A DNA stretch of 64,000 nt from Rhabdornis inornatus (lineage: Eukaryota; Chordata; Aves; Passeriformes; Rhabdornithidae), in assembly GCA_013397075.1 (NCBI GenBank), contig VWZS01002409.1, forward strand, positions 264,947 to 328,946, given 5' to 3'. The position numbers were made by a program, and so were the translations under genes. The notes under the pieces were generated by a model. It saw only the letters and a program-made list of their open reading frames with translations, searched no databases and was not told where the DNA came from. Shown piece by piece: positions 14,053-28,929 of the stretch (within the stretch, counting starts at the first letter, position 1; each line of letters begins with the position of its first letter).

Positions 14053-17000
14053 CACTCCTTTACCTAAAATCTCTGAAATCTGGGAAAGATTCACAAAAAA
14101 ATCCCCCTGGTGTTACCCTGGTGCTCCCAAATTCTCAGCTACTGCAGAAGGTGAGCAGAGAACTCCTGCAGCACCACTGTGAGATGCTCTGAGTGCAAAC
14201 ACCAAAGCTCTTCCCCTGGCTGCAGAACAGGATGGAGGGGCAGCCCAGAACAGACCCTTCCAGCCAACAGCTTGTGGCATTTTCATCCCACTCCAGTTGG
14301 ACCCAGCAGCAGCTTTGCCAACAAAAAAACCTCCTAACACAACCCAGTATTTTTTATTTTTGTAAAAATGCACTCACAACACATTTAAACACTTAACTGG
14401 AGGCTATTTGAAGAAAGACAGATGGACAAGCACTTAAATTTCGAAAGTCAGACCTCTAATTTCCCCAGAAAAGAATGGTTTGTGTTTCATTTAACAGGTT
14501 TCAGTGTTGTTGGCCCCAAATTCCCCATAAGGATTCCATTTAACAGAGTGATCAAACACACTTCGAGTGGAAATGCATGGACAAAGTCAGGGACCTTGAA
14601 GTCTAATATTAAAAAAAAAAATTAATAAAAGCTCTGCCTCCACAATGTGGATTCTGTGACTGTTTGATATCCTTCACAAACCGTTGTTATTCCAGGAGCA
14701 CTCCCAGAAGTACCTGTGAGACTCTCATAAGCAGGATTTGATAATATGAAGAAAATAAAAAGTATCTATTTACGAAGATTCAAGGAGACTCCAAAAATCC
14801 ACCTTCTAGTCTGATCCATGTTCGACATGGACCAAACCTAGTCTGTCTAAATATAAGGAAAGACTACACTGTGATGGGCTAAGCATTAGGATATTCATTT
14901 CCCACAGCAGCTTTTTTTTCCAGGCAAATTCCCAGTCAGATTGTAAAGCCACTCAAAAAACCCAACCCTATCAAACTGGATTCCCAGTGAGAAAGTCTGA
15001 CTACCCAGCCCCACCTCTCCTGCTGAAGGACAAGGCTCAGTTGCCCAGAGAATGCTTTGAAATCCTTGGATTAGTGCTAAAAGAAATGCAATTAGCAACC
15101 TGTGCAATATAAAGAAAAGGTGTTTAGCTTGGAGTGCAGGAATTGGGGATGCAGCATGGTGCAGGCAGGGAATAAGATTCCCTGGGACTTCTAATTGAGC
15201 ATGTGGTTCTGAAAAATGGCTGTGGAAATATCAAAAGCTTTTAAAAGCCCAGTGAACTCCTCAGTCTCAGCCTAATTGATTAAATTAGTGTAAGAGCCAC
15301 TTCCCAGTAACGACTGCAGATTTTATGAGGTACGAAGCAGTGTCTGGACACAGGCACAGAATGGGATTAACATGCACAGGGCAGTGCTGCTGGGGTTTCA
15401 AAGGCTTCTGCTGTGTGCTGAAGGAAAGAATTTACTTCATGAATCAGAGCTGGGACCAATCAATTCCAGAAGGAAGAATCACTTCAATCCAGAACGCCTG
15501 AATCAAAAGCCTTAGGAACAGGATTCTTTCATGCCAGCAATTAACACATGGTGCCTGTTCTAGAGGAACAAATGAAAGAGCTTTTCTGAAACCTCATTAC
15601 TTAATAAGTCCTGAACATTTCAAAGTGATTTTAAAAATCAGATGCCTCCTACTTACTTGTAACTACTTAATACCTTCTCAGAAAGAGATGGAGCAAATTT
15701 CAGAGGCAAGAGTGACACTGACCTTAGAGGAAGGGCTGTTATGTGCCCTAATTAAACACAGGGGGTTATTAGTGATTGCACAATGTCCATTACTGTCCAA
15801 CCAGTGCCTTTTCCAGCTCTCTGTGTCCCTGGTGATTGATGTCCACGTCAACAGCCTGAGCAGGATGCAAAGGGGCTGCAAGAAACATCAGGACCTCAGG
15901 GAGAAAGCATCTCTTGAAAGATCCACACGAAATTCAGGATTTAATCCCTCCTCCTGCATCTGCCAGAGGGGCTGCAGCTGTGTGTGTACATCTTGTGGGG
16001 GACAGAAGCTCTAAACTCCTATTTTATCTACTAATTCAGAAATTATGAAATGCAAGTAGCTGCTAATGTGGATCTGACCAGCTGACACAAAATTAATGCA
16101 AAATGCTTTTAGAGGGCACCAGGCTCTTCTGCAGAAGGCTGGAATAATTTCTAAATATGAGATTAGTACCCTAAAGAACATGAGTGACACTCCACCTCCA
16201 GGTCCTGCTCATCTGTTGGCCCCCTGCAACAGGTTCTATTTTTAAAAACTCATGAGGATTTATACTCAGCCACAAACCAGAGGCACTGTCAAACTCTGCA
16301 TCCACTCTCATTCTCCATCTCCCGTTTCTAGGACAAAATGAATCTCAGCCTGTTCTGTGTAAATCATCCACACACAGATGTGCTTCATATTAGAGAGGGA
16401 CCTTTCCTGCAACTCAAAGCAACTGAACCAATTAATCTCGAATCCTTTACAAGCTCATCTGCTTCTGCAGTGATGCCTGAGCCAAAGAAAAAAGATTTGT
16501 TAAAAAATATTTTCTGAAATTCCACTTTGAAACACAATTCTTCAAACATTCAGGCCAGATGAATGTAAAAAACTACCTCAAATCTACACAGAGCTAACTG
16601 AGATTCTTCCTGGAGATAATTCCAAGCACTAAAATGTAAATTATGAGACTGAAGCCTCAGAATCATTCCCTGAAGCAGGAGGATGGCTGAGCTGGCAGTT
16701 CAGGGCAGGAGATGAATGGGGTCATTACCTCACAGCCCAGCACCCTTCGTTAAGGGAAAGAATAAAAGTGCTGCAGGAGTCATAAAGGTTTCTGGACTGT
16801 AAACTCATGATTCTGAAATTAAGTATCTGGAACTACACCACCATCACTACAGCCATTAAGGAAAGTCAGACAATGTGAGAAAGTGAAGGGATGATTTAAA
16901 CATAAAATAAAAACATCATCCTAATGGCAAGGTAGAGGAAAACACATTAAAAGAGAGACTGTGTTTAATGTGGCAGCCAAAACACTGAAACCTGATTGTA

Positions 17001-17602
17001 CCATTCCAGTATTACAGCCCCTCCTACTTCAAAATTAATTATATTCTAACTATACACAGCTTACAGGGCTCAAATATTTTAATTGCTTTTCTCTACAGTC
17101 CTCAGAATAAATCAGCTATTTTGGTAGATGGGGATTCCTTTCCTTTGGTAAAAACTTAGGCCAAAATTTTCAAACAGAACTAATGACACTGAGTCCAAAG
17201 TCAGTCAATTCCTTGCAAAACATGAGTGAAAGAGCCTTTCCCAGCTGGCAAATCCTCCCTGCTTTGTACAAGCTCAAGATGATTTTGTTTAAACCCACAG
17301 CTTGCATCATCTCTCTTCTGTCATTATCCATTCCAGAGATTTTGTAATCTTGCAGTGGTCTAATTTCCTATCAAGGCCATTTCTGCTAGAGAACTGACTG
17401 GTTTTAATCTAAAATACAGAAAACAAAGAGAAATAGATCAGTCACCCCCCTTTAGCAAGATAACAACTGCACATCTTAGATTCTAAACCTCTGAATGACT
17501 GATATTTTCTTGGCTGACACTAAGAGGGAGAAGGGCCTGCACGACCTGCACATGGATGCCGTGCACAGAGCAGCAGGCAGCCCCAGCTCTGCTGGCAACT
17601 CA

Positions 17603-17812
<210 letters not shown>

Positions 17813-18197
17813 TTATGAAGAGCCCACATCCGTCCCAAAGCCAAAACTCTTCAAGAAATCACTTCACTTACAACACACCCCCATGCTCCCACCTCCCATA
17901 ATTTCAGATTTTATTACCAAACCACTGGTGTGGTCCAGCACACTTCAGTACACACACTCTCCATGTTCACTCTGTGCCAAGGCTGGCAGGGAAGTGACTG
18001 TCCAGGGCTGATGGATAAAGGTAAATATTTACAGAGCATGGGAATGGAGTGGCAATGAGGGAGCTGCTAAAGGAACTCACCATCCATACACTGGAGTGAG
18101 CTTTCCCAAGCTCCCACTCTGGGTCACTCAGAGCAGTTTCCAGGCAGGTAGCCAAGCATGACCAGGCTGGCTGATGAGAATAAACGTGTCTGTGTGT

Positions 18198-18523
18198 GTG
18201 GACATGTCAAATCCAACACAGCTCCTGCACCCTGCACAGCATTCCATGGATCCAGAACCCCACTGCCTCCCTGCCCTGCATGTGGATAAATCCAACACAC
18301 CTCCTGCACCCTGCACAGCATTCCATGGATCCAGAACCCCACTGCCTCCCTGCCCTGCGTGTGGATAAATCCAACACAGCTCCTGCACCCTGCACAGCAT
18401 TCCATGGATCCAGAACCCCACTGCCTCCCTGCCCTGCATGTGGATAAATCCAACACAGCTCCTGCACCCTGCACAGCATTCCACGGATCCAGAACCCCAC
18501 TGCCTCCCTGCCCTGCACATGGA
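18198..18523. repeat. Tandem repeat, about 4.1 copies of a 79-bp unit
   Basis: The anchor ATCCAACACA recurs at 18211, 18290, 18369 and 18448, an exact 79-bp period. Copies are nearly identical, so the array is recent or homogenised. It includes BamHI-like GGATCC in each unit. It lies in CAPZB intron 2, about 470 bases upstream of exon 3 in the direction of transcription. Open frames across it on both strands are by-products. Confidence 0.95.
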
Positions 18524-19256
18524 CAAAGACAAGCTCTGCTTCCAACGTGGCAGAGGGGCTGCGATGTCCTGCAGGGACAGGAGACTCCCATCTCCTGCAC
18601 ACACTCCAGGTAATGTGCAGCCCAGTCCATCCCAGGGACCATCAATAATCACTCCTGCAGTTGTTCTCAAACAATCAGTGCATCATATGTTTCCTGCTGG
18701 AACAACAGTCCAGATTTCACTGCAAGAGAAATGGATTAAAGCAAAATGCCCTTTCCAACAACACAACAGGATCACAGGACAACTGGGAAGTTCTCCAATA
18801 GATTGGTAACAATATGCTAATAAGACAAGAAAGAAAGCAGCAGTGTGGAATCTCTTCTATATTTCACTCTGCATCATAGAGATGAAAACCTGACTGAGAA
18901 TATGAGGACAAAAGGCAACCAAAGGCAAAATTAGCCATGAAGTGATGAATTCACAACTCATAACAAATGAAAGGGGGAAGGAGGAATAAAGAAAACATGG
19001 AAATGTGCTTTCTTTGATTCAGTGAATGGATCAGCACTATTTCAAAGGAAAGAAACCTAGAGGAGAAAAAACAAATCTGGGGGGCAACAGCCCTGAAACT
19101 ATTTTAATGAACTAGATGGGACAGAAGAGATCAAACTGCCTGGAACAAAAACATTCCTAATCCCAAGTACAAGGCAGTAACATACAGAGGATGACAATCA
19201 GAGTGAGCAGGGACACACATGAAAGAAAAAAAAAAAAAACCTAAATGGAAGTGACA

Positions 19257-19366
19257 AAAGGGCCTGGAGCAGCCTGGGACAATGGAAGGTGTCCCTGCCC
19301 ATGGCAGGGGTGACACTGGATGGGCTTTAAGGTCCCTCCAACCCAAACCATTCCATGGCTCTAAGA
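19257..19366 (+). mobile_element. CR1 LINE 3'-end fragment
   Basis: CCTGGAGCAGCCTGGGACA, then TGTCCCTGCCCATGGCAGG, then CTTTAAGGTCCCTCCAACCC and CATTCCATGG: the last 110 bases of a CR1 element, directly after a poly-A run. Confidence 0.9.
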
Positions 19367-22300
19367 TGTGACCAGCAAGTGATGTAACACCTGACCCACA
19401 CAATCAATCCTTAAACACACAAAAAATCAGAGGCAAACCAAGATATGGTTGGTAAAGTGCTGAAAAAGCTGAAATATTCATTTGAGTGTTTCTATTTTGG
19501 TCTCTACAGACTGTAATGTGGCCACAAGAGAGAACTGCAGAGCCCAGTCCAAGAGCAGGGCAGTTCAGGATTTAACCCAGCTCAGGGCTCTCATGGAGTT
19601 TATCCTTTGGTACCTGCAGGCCTGGCTGAAGAGGCCTCAAAACAACAGCACAGTCCTGGGTAAACAGAAGTAGACAAGCAGCAGCAGCTTTTAGGGAAAT
19701 TCTTCCTTTTCCTGAGACCAGACAACTCAAATACTTCCCAGAGCTGATCCAAATCAGCAGTGTCATGGCACACGGAAGGTGAAATGATCTATTTGTGTCT
19801 ATGAGCACATCTGGCTCCCCTCTGTCCCTTCCTTCTCTTCCCCCTTAACCAGAAATTCTGGGTTGACTCTTCAGGCTGACAGCAACTCAACATGCCTTGC
19901 TTCACCTCCAGATGCAGCAGAGCCAGCCCAGAGCAGCCCAGCACTGGGAGCTGGAGCCAGAGGTGACCAGTGGAACACAGCCCTTGGCCAGGAGCCCATC
20001 AGCACACAGAAATGTCCAGGAACAGAATCCTGGCTCTGACCTGCCTTTGGGATGAGTAATAGTGACGAAAACAGAACTGGGAGGAAGTGGCTTTTTCTCA
20101 GCCTCTGTTTCCACTCTGCTTCTTTGGGAACAGCCTACACTACATGTGTGACAAGGGAGCATGAGAGGCCTGGCTGTGCAATCCCTCAACCCCAAATATC
20201 CACACAAAGCCTTCTCACAAGAAACCCCAAACCCGAGGCAGAGCTGATTCCCCTGCAGAAAAGCTGAATTTACAACCCCTATAAAAAACCCCACACAAGT
20301 AACTTTCAGATTTAACTTTCTTCTCAGAACAGCACATGTATGGTGTGGGGTTTCTGCAGGGCTCAGAGCACAATCCCATACTGACTAGAAGGAACTTGTA
20401 ACCCAATGTTTTTTTAAGATGCAATCTACTGAACTAAACTTATCTGTGGATGATTTGGTAACAAATATTCATGAGCAGGGTCTCTTTCCCAATTTCTGAG
20501 GGCTGTGGTTATTCCTACAGCCATAACAGTGACTGCATTATATCACACACTTACTAGAATATAATACTGCACTGTATCATAACCTCCATTGTAAAACAAG
20601 CTGTATAGCCCCTGGCTCCTTGGTACAGACACTCCACAGGACTTCAGGCAATCCATTCTTTTCCCCTTCTCGTCTTTCAGAATAAAACAGAAGCAAACCC
20701 ACTCATCTAGTTTGGAAATATTAGAAAATTCCTACAGTATTTATAAAAAGAACAGACATTCTAGCTGATGGAACTACTCGTGTAATTCTAATTATTGGAA
20801 AAGCACCAAAGTGTGGCACAGTTACCCCAAGAAGGTGATTTTTATACCATTTATTACATCAACTGTACTTCCTAAGAATGAATTTACAATTTATGTGCAC
20901 TGCCTTTCCTCTTCTACTCTTGAAAACAGCTTACAAGGCAAAGGCAGTCACTTGAACAAGGTAATTTGCAGCTTTAAACACTTCAGCTTTATGTTCACGG
21001 GACTATGATTCCTTCTGAATTTAGGTCCTTTGGATTCTTTTCCATGTCAAGTATTGAATCTTACTAAAACATGTAAATGACTGCTGTGCACATTCAGACT
21101 CTTGCAGGACTCAGCTTATCTTCTGATCCAAGCAAAGGCAACTCTGATGCTCTGAGTTTTCAAACTCTAACAGTGGATTTGTGTTGTTCATTTTTCTTGT
21201 TAAGGTTGTTCCATGTTAACTGAAAAGCCAAAACTCACTCAGCTGCCTGAGCACTTATCTATGGCAGTCATTACACATGGAATTTGGACTTTAATTTAGA
21301 AACACAAGAATTAAGGCACTCCTCAGGCCAAACTGAAGCAGTGATTTTGTTCCATTCATCATCACACCACAAATAAATGTCACTGTGATGCAAACACTGG
21401 AGGATGACGTTCTTCTGTGAGCAAAGACTGGGCTCCCACCCTTGCTCTGACACAATCTTTTCCCACTCTAAGCACTGGAAGGTCACATGCAGAACACAAT
21501 CTGCACCTTGTATCTCCAGCTAAAGGCCAGCATTAATGTCACCTGGCCCTAATGCACCCTTGTTTCCCCAGAGCAGCTCTGTCATCTCTTCTGGTGGCTC
21601 TGGGTACTCAGGAAGTGAGACCACCCCCAGAGTAAACTGGAAAGAAAAAAAGAATGATATCCAGGGCTTGGCTTGGAAGAACAGCAGCATCATTCAGAAG
21701 GAACAGGGCACGGTGTTTGGGGGATATTTTTTTCCAAGGAGATACACAAAGGATGTGTAGTGCAGAGGAAAGAAAACCTGAATGAGAAAGTGAGGGAAAT
21801 GTGTCAAACAAGGATCCTGTTGTCCTGTGTAACCAAATTCTCCAGCACAGCTGCCCAGGTATGTGGACAGTGTTTTAATTAAGGCAACTGCTCTGCTATC
21901 AAGACAAATAATCAGTTGTGCCAAAGTGGAAACCATACCCTTTTTGGAATTGCTAAGCTCAATCATTCCTTCTGCACTCACTTCTTCCTTCAAGGAGCTT
22001 ACTAGCTATTAAACAATTGCTTCTGCATTATTTTTGAAAGTATTTTTAAACCAGTATTTAAAACCAAATTCATAGAGGAAAGAGGAGTAATACCTCAGTT
22101 CTCCATGTCTGACACACAGTCCCCATCCTTGCTTTGACCACACTGAATTGCATCAAATCCTGCACTTCACATACTCAGGACAGCCCATATTTTGGCTGTG
22201 TCCACTCCAGTTGAGTACACCCAGGTGGCTCTTTTCTTCTACAGCCTTGACTGAAATGTATCACATCTGCCACTGAAACAGCAACATTCCTGCTGCACCA

Positions 22301-22432
22301 GTCCTAAGAAATAGTCTTTTTCCATGTTTACTCAGAGGTCAGCATTCCTGATCTCCACAGGAACCTTACACATTGGAAAACAGTGCTAAATGCAACAAAA
22401 TTAAAGATTATATGTTTTTTTCCTTAAAGAAA

Positions 22433-22697
22433 CAGAAGGAACAAGGGGGAGAGGCTTCAAACTGAAAGAGATAAAGTTGACTTTGGAAATTAGAAAGAAA
22501 TCCTTCTCTGTGAGGGTGGGGAGGCCCTGGCACAGGGTGCCCAGAGAAGCTGTGGCTGACCCTGGATCCCTGGAAGTGTCCAAGGCCAGGCTGGATGGGG
22601 CTTGGAGCAGCCTGGGATAGTGGAAAGTGTCCCTGCACATGGCAGGAGTGGCACTGGGTCATCTTTAAGGACCCTTCCAACCCTAACATTTCTACAA
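22433..22697 (+). mobile_element. CR1 LINE 3' copy
   Basis: The copy runs from GGGGGAGAGGCTTCAAACTG through TGTGAGGGTGGGGAGGCCCT and CAGAGAAGCTGTGGCTGACC to GGACCCTTCCAACCCTAAC. It has a 5' truncation and an intact 3' end. Confidence 0.9.
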
Positions 22698-25600
22698 TTC
22701 TGGAAAGATGAGGCAAACTTCAATTAGCCAAGGAGCCATTCAGATCCATCTGTGTTTTGAATCTGCACCTGCAAGGTGCAGGTATCTGAACACACATGTG
22801 ATGAGAGCAGTTTTGAAATAAAAGCCCCACCAGGAAGGTATTTTTATCCCATGTGAACTTTGAACATTAAAGGAGGACAGAAGCGCTGCTCCCACTCAGA
22901 CAGAGAAGAGCCCATGGAAGCTCCCTGACCCTCTCACCAAATAACCCTTCTGGCACAGCTCCAGCTCAGATCCTCCATCTAATTAAACATTATTCTGATA
23001 TTTGGGAATCCTTGCACAGCCTCAGAATTTCCTGTTCCTGCAGAAGGCAGGCACAGCCCAGCGGATGTTGTGGGAACTCAAGAAGGAAGCCTGGCTCCAC
23101 TCATCTTGGGCCTAAAACCACCAGGAAAGTCACTCCCACAAATCCACCCAGTGCTAAACCTTAATTTGATCCATCACAGGTCCAAAGGCCACACAATCAT
23201 CGAGCTTTGTTTATGAAATGACACTTAAATGGACTTTTGTGTTCAGACAAGGTACAACTGACACTGCCAACAGCTCAGTGCTATTCACTGTACTTGCACA
23301 GAATACCAGCACTGCAAGAATTGGCAAAACCAAAATTAAGCCAAATGAGTTTTTCTGGAAAAAGACAGATGTTAACAAGGTTGCAAATCCAGGTTTCTCT
23401 AGCTGTGTCACAGCAGACAGGTCACATTAATTAGAGAATGTTTTAATTCAGCTCAAGGAGCTACATTTAAAAAGGTGACAACCATTCATAAAACAGGATC
23501 CTTGGCTTTCTTCCTGTGCCTTGCTGGATAAAACAGGGCTTTTGCTGGATTCCCCTTCTGAGAAACAAAAGGCAGCCATCTGGCAGGCTCAGCCAGAGCG
23601 CCCTGGGCTGTGACTGGTGACCTGCAGGTGAAGGCTCCTGTATCCTATTACCAGTCCCAGTCCCAGGAGCCATCACAGACTATCAATATCTTGGCAAGTC
23701 CTGGCTGTTTGTGTCAGAGTCCAGCCGGGCTTGGAGATATCCAGCAACAATTTAGGAATATGCAGGACATACTCTCTCCAGTGATATTTCTCTATCCCAG
23801 CTTTCCCCTCCATCCCCTAAAGAGGTTAGGGAGGTTTCCAACTAGGATTCATCTTCACACACACTCCCTTCAAATGATATTTAAACAGATATTTTAAGAG
23901 TCTCTAACACCAGCAGTTCAGTGTCAGGAGCCTGGAAGACAAAAAGGCTTAAAAACAGAAAGAGTAAGTGATATAAAGCCAGAATTGAAATTCCCTTTTC
24001 CAATCTCATGCCAGAAAGTGGGGCTGCTAGCTCTAAGCCAAGCATCCCATTAACAACTTACATATATTAATTGCTATCTCCAATTACCATCAAGATATCC
24101 AGAGGTAATCTTTGCTAGCTGGAAAAGCTCCTGCTTACAGCCACTCACCAAATGGAAAAACTGGCTCTAAACTGCCATAAATTTATTCAGAGAGCCAGAA
24201 CTCCTTTCTTTAGCTAATAATCCTTGTGTTAGAAACCTGCCTGGCTGCTGGGAGCTCATCCCACAGGTCAGCAAGTCCAGGCAGAACAGCAGGTCAAAGA
24301 CTCAGCTTTGAGCCCACAGGGCTGTCAAAGCACTTCTGCTTCCACCACCTTCTTTTTCAGCTTTCACTCGATCTGATTTTTTGTTTAAAACATCTTCCAC
24401 CCTCACCAGACACTCAGCTGACCATCTGCATCCAATTATTTTATCTCTCCCTGCAATGCTGCACAGTGCTCAGGCTCTTGGACTCCAAACACAAAAAGCT
24501 CCAGTCACATTCTCATGTTCTTTATGGTCTGTGCAGCCTGAGCAGTGCAGTTTGCCTGGGGGTAAATTCTGTAGCTTCATATATCTTCAGTGACTGAAGG
24601 CATGCAAGCAGATTTGGGACTTGCCTGGAGCTCACATGAAGCAAGAGCCCGAACTGTGTTCAAATATTTCAAAATCAGAAGTTTATACATTTTAAGATTC
24701 ATCACTCCGGGATTTTCTAAAAAGTTAACACATTCTACTAAAAATACTTCAGTATTCCCCTGTGATGAGAAAGGAGAGCTGATCACCTCCCAGATCTTTA
24801 ACTGCAGACAGATAACCAGCAAGGTTATGACTGCTGTGTCTATAATGGCTGGAGTGCTGTCCCAGCCTTACTGGGAGAAGAGAAGAAAGCTGTGGCTGTG
24901 AGCAATCCTCCCTCTCCTGGTGAGCCTGCCCATTCTGTCCCCACGTCATGCTAGGCATCTGATTTTCCTGAGTCAGCTAGATTTTTCATCTAATTTGTAT
25001 TAGACACACCCAGGCAAACATCCAAATTAAACACTCAGCAGGAAATTTGTACTTGCTAAAGGAACCTGCTTAACTGTCACCAAGACAGAGTGCATCAACT
25101 TCCACACTCGAGTCAAAGCCATCAAGGCAATCCTGTCACAGATCTGTTATTTGCTGCACATGGCCCATGAGGACAATAAACACAGTTTTCTTCCACCTTT
25201 GCTACCTCAGCCCTCCAAGACATGTCACTGAAGCTGTCTGAAAATACCCCCAAGGGACTCTGGAGGCTGCAACCCTGGGCACCACTCACCCACCTTGTCC
25301 TGTGCTGCCAAGGTGTCCTAGGAAGGAACCCTTCATGGCAGCACTGCCCAGAAGCTGATCCTTCCTTGGGATTTCTCTTGGAAAGAGCACAGCTAAAAGT
25401 ACAGAGGGCTGACTTTCTGTACAACTGACCTGAAGAGAAAGAAAGCAGGAAGACAATTGCCATGGATTGTTCTGACCTTTCAGAATGAACTGCTCAGCCA
25501 CTTGGAAGCAAGCTCTACCAGCTTCCCTCCCTCACGCCTCCTGCCACTCAGTGTGACGTTCCTGAGCCAAACAAAACCTCACCCAACTGATCCAAGGGCA

Positions 25601-25787
25601 CATTTCCAACCAGAGAGCACCCTCACAGTCCCCTTTCTGGCAGCTGATGAGAATAGATGTGATTCCATGGGAAGCACAGTGAATGGGCAGCAGCAGATCC
25701 TGGCCAATGTGAGGCAATAAGGAGGTGACACAGCATTGATGTGACACAGTTAACATCTCAACTCATGCTCCAAGTGCTGTCACTACA

Positions 25788-25846
25788 CACAGAATCATTT
25801 AGGTTGGAAAAGATCTTGAAGTTCATCAAGTCCAACCTTTGACTTG
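25788..25846 (-). mobile_element. CR1 LINE 3'-end fragment
   Basis: ACAGAATCATTTAGGTTGGA then AAAGATCTTGAAGTTCATCA and AGTCCAACC: the complement of the terminal 60 bases of CR1. Confidence 0.85.
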
Positions 25847-26586
25847 GAGCATTTTCATAACAAACCTATTTAAGAGCAGTGCAATCACCTTTCTGTCTCC
25901 TCTTTTGGGAACTTCCTTTCAGCTTGGACTTGGCCCACAGGTGGATGCTCCAAGGCTCACAGTTTCCAGAGGAGTTCCATGGAAAGTTATCCCAATTTAA
26001 ATTAGTTGTCCTTAAAAAGGTATGTGCCTACGGCAAACTCAATCTGTAGAGATTCAGAAGTCCTCTTGCACATTCTGACAGCCCCTCAGTAGTGTATTTA
26101 CAAATACTGACTAATTGAACCCCAAGCACAGCATTCCATGCCAAGGCCCATTTCCAGCACCATGCACAGCTTCTTTCAGGCAGGATTTCTGGAGGGCTGT
26201 GATTGACAAGGTCTCTAATGAACTCTAATTGAAGCCTCAGCAGTCTGAAAAACCCAACAACAGATGTGGTGAAAGGGCAAACCACAAACTGTTTTGCTAA
26301 TGAATGGAAAGTGTCTGGGCTGATGAGGGCCAGTGACCCAAAAATTCTCTTCTTCCACCCACCCTTTTACCTCATGTTCAAGTTTGGGCCATTTCCCTTG
26401 TCAGCACAACACTTGGGGGCAGTCATGGACAGGCCTGGACACACTGCATGTGTTCAGTTGGGGACCAAGATGCTCTTTTATGAGCCACAAGCAGCAGAAC
26501 ACGATCAGAGTAAGAGGCACCTCAGGGAGGGCACTTAGTGTGGTTGTCCTTGCCAGCACGAATACCAGCCTAGGAGTGTTTTAAAC

Positions 26587-26828
26587 TGCCACAGGGGATG
26601 GATAGGTGGGATCTTGGGAAGAAATTCCTTCCTGTGAGGGTGGGGAGGCCCTGGCACAGGGTGCCCAGAGAAGCTGTGGCTGCCCCTGGATCCCTGGAAA
26701 TGTCCAAGGCCAGGCTGGACAGAGCTGGGAGTGAGAGAGTGTCTCATGGAAGGTGTCCCTGCCCATAGCAGGGGGTGGGACTGGATGAGCTTTAAGGGCC
26801 CTCCCAACCCAAACCATTCTGGGATTCT
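26587..26828 (+). mobile_element. CR1 LINE 3' copy
   Basis: GGTGGGATCTTGGGAAGAAA, GGTGGGGAGGCCCTGGCACA, TGGAAGGTGTCCCTGCCCAT and CCCTCCCAACCCAAACCATT in CR1 order, with an intact terminus. Confidence 0.9.
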
Positions 26829-28929
26829 GGCAAGGAGATGCTAGTTTCTTACTGTGTTCGTTTTGGAAAACTCTTTACATACAATGACATTTCTAAGCCA
26901 TTTTCTCTCCTTTCAATGGATCTTAAGCAAGCAGCCACCATCAGTCTGGAGACCAAGTCCTACAAAAAGACCATGACAAACTGAGCCACAAACAGACTTC
27001 AAGCCGTACCCTAAACTTCACAGCAAACGCTGACATGAGCCTCTGCTCCACACCTACCCACCATGGCAGTGGAGTGAGGAAGGAAAACCAGCACAGGAAG
27101 CCAAGAAGTCAGGGTGCCATGTTTTACCATTCCTCCCCAAGTTTGATGAACCTGCTCATGCTCATTGTGCATTTGGAGTCTGCCCTTTTCCTCAAGGAGG
27201 TTCTTGTCTGCTAATGGGACAAGCAGCAGAATCAAAACATCAAAGGTCTGAGTGAAATTTGCCAAGAAAAGGTCAAAAACTATTTGCTTGAGCCTGGCTT
27301 CAACTATTCAATGTTTCAACTATTCCAGGTGGCAGAGCACACACTGCTCTTGTCTAACCAGTGGAGACTTCAGGTGGTCAGGCTGAGAGTGGCTGCAAAA
27401 CAGGTCTACAGGTGTCTCAACAATAAAGGAATCGTGCTGGATTTAACAAATTATTTCATCTCTGGCCCAGAGGAGGAGCTGCAATGCCTCCTAACAAGCA
27501 CCAAACTGCTCTGGTTCATGTTACACTATGGAAAGGAGCCCAGGGAGCGTGTTGCTGATGGAAAGCATGTAGAGCACTAATGAGCACCATCCAAAAGTAA
27601 TTCCAGCATTTAGAGGTACCCAGCAATTTTCTGAGTCATTAAAAAACCTCAGACCAATTACATAGCCAAGCTTACCATGGCTCCCCAAACAACAACTTGT
27701 TTGGAGTGGTCCTGGGAGCTGCTCAAACACCAGTACCTGCTCAGTTCTCCCAATTTCATCACAAACCCAACCATGTCACACCAGATCACATCAGTGATTT
27801 AGTTACTTGTGTCCCACCTCCATCAACAGCCACAGAAATGATGCTTTAGGATGCCAAGAGTTTTGGGGGCACAGATGTAGCCAATTACTAAATGGCTCCA
27901 AGAGAGAGAAATAATCCCTTCCTGCAGGGAATCATTTCTTTCCTGACTCCCAAAGTTCTGTTACCTGTACTTTGGCTTATATAAGTAAAAGAAATGTTTA
28001 GAGTTTGATAAATTTAAGTCAGCCACAACTTTTTGACCATAGCTTACCAACACCAGCTTTAGAAGCATTTCCCAACCAAATCTCTACCCAGTGAGCAGCT
28101 GCTCTTCTGCACAAATTTAGAAGCTTAGGTCAGAAATAAGCCATGTATTGATAAGCCATTATATTGTATTTAGACTGGACAATAAAATTCAGTTTTCTCA
28201 CTAGCAGACTCTGTATAGATTAAAGCCATATTTCAGTAACACCTTCAGTTACTCCAGAGGCAACTGTGCCACACAGTTTTAAGGGACAGCTGGCACTAAC
28301 CAGGTTATCACAGCCCAAACTTGCACCACAGGATGTGCAACTTGTAATGAGCCTAGAGATCCTTCTTAAGTCAGTTTTCTTCCCTAGCAGTGTGTAAGGG
28401 ACAACAAAAGTTCCAGGGACAAGCAAGAAAAAAAGATATCAGACACAAAATGGTCAGCCAGGTTTGTTTTTTGACATTAGACTGCAGAACATCTGATAGA
28501 GCACAAATTAAAAATAGATTTGGGTGTTCTCCAGATGCCCAGACATTCTCAGCAGTGTCTTTGCAGCAAGAGGGGCAGCACAGCCACTGCACCTCCCAGA
28601 GCTCCACACAGCAGGCTGTTTACCAGGAGATAATACCCAGGTACAAGGGCCTGCATCCATCTGTACACACTGTCCCAAATTCAAACAGCAGCCTCCAACC
28701 TGGCACCTGGGGGTGAGCTCATTAAGAGAGCTGCTAATGACCATTCATCCCTAAGTGTGCACACACAGCCCAGAACAGTCGTGGATTCCTGACACTGCTT
28801 GGTCAGTGGTTGTTTGTTCAAAAGACAAGGGGACAGACAAACCACCACAAGTTTCAGATGGCCCAGAAGAAATTCTTACACACCAGCCTTTGTCACAGCC
28901 ACTTCTTGGGGACAGCATCCAGTACTCAC

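Noticed and set aside
18198..18523. CRISPR-like array
   Set aside because: The repeat is contiguous with no unique spacers, in a vertebrate intron. It is a plain tandem repeat.
18124..18670. 173- and 180-codon minus-strand frames
   Set aside because: These are the 79-bp tandem repeat read in successive frames. The cysteine/glycine-rich repeats are an artefact of repetition.
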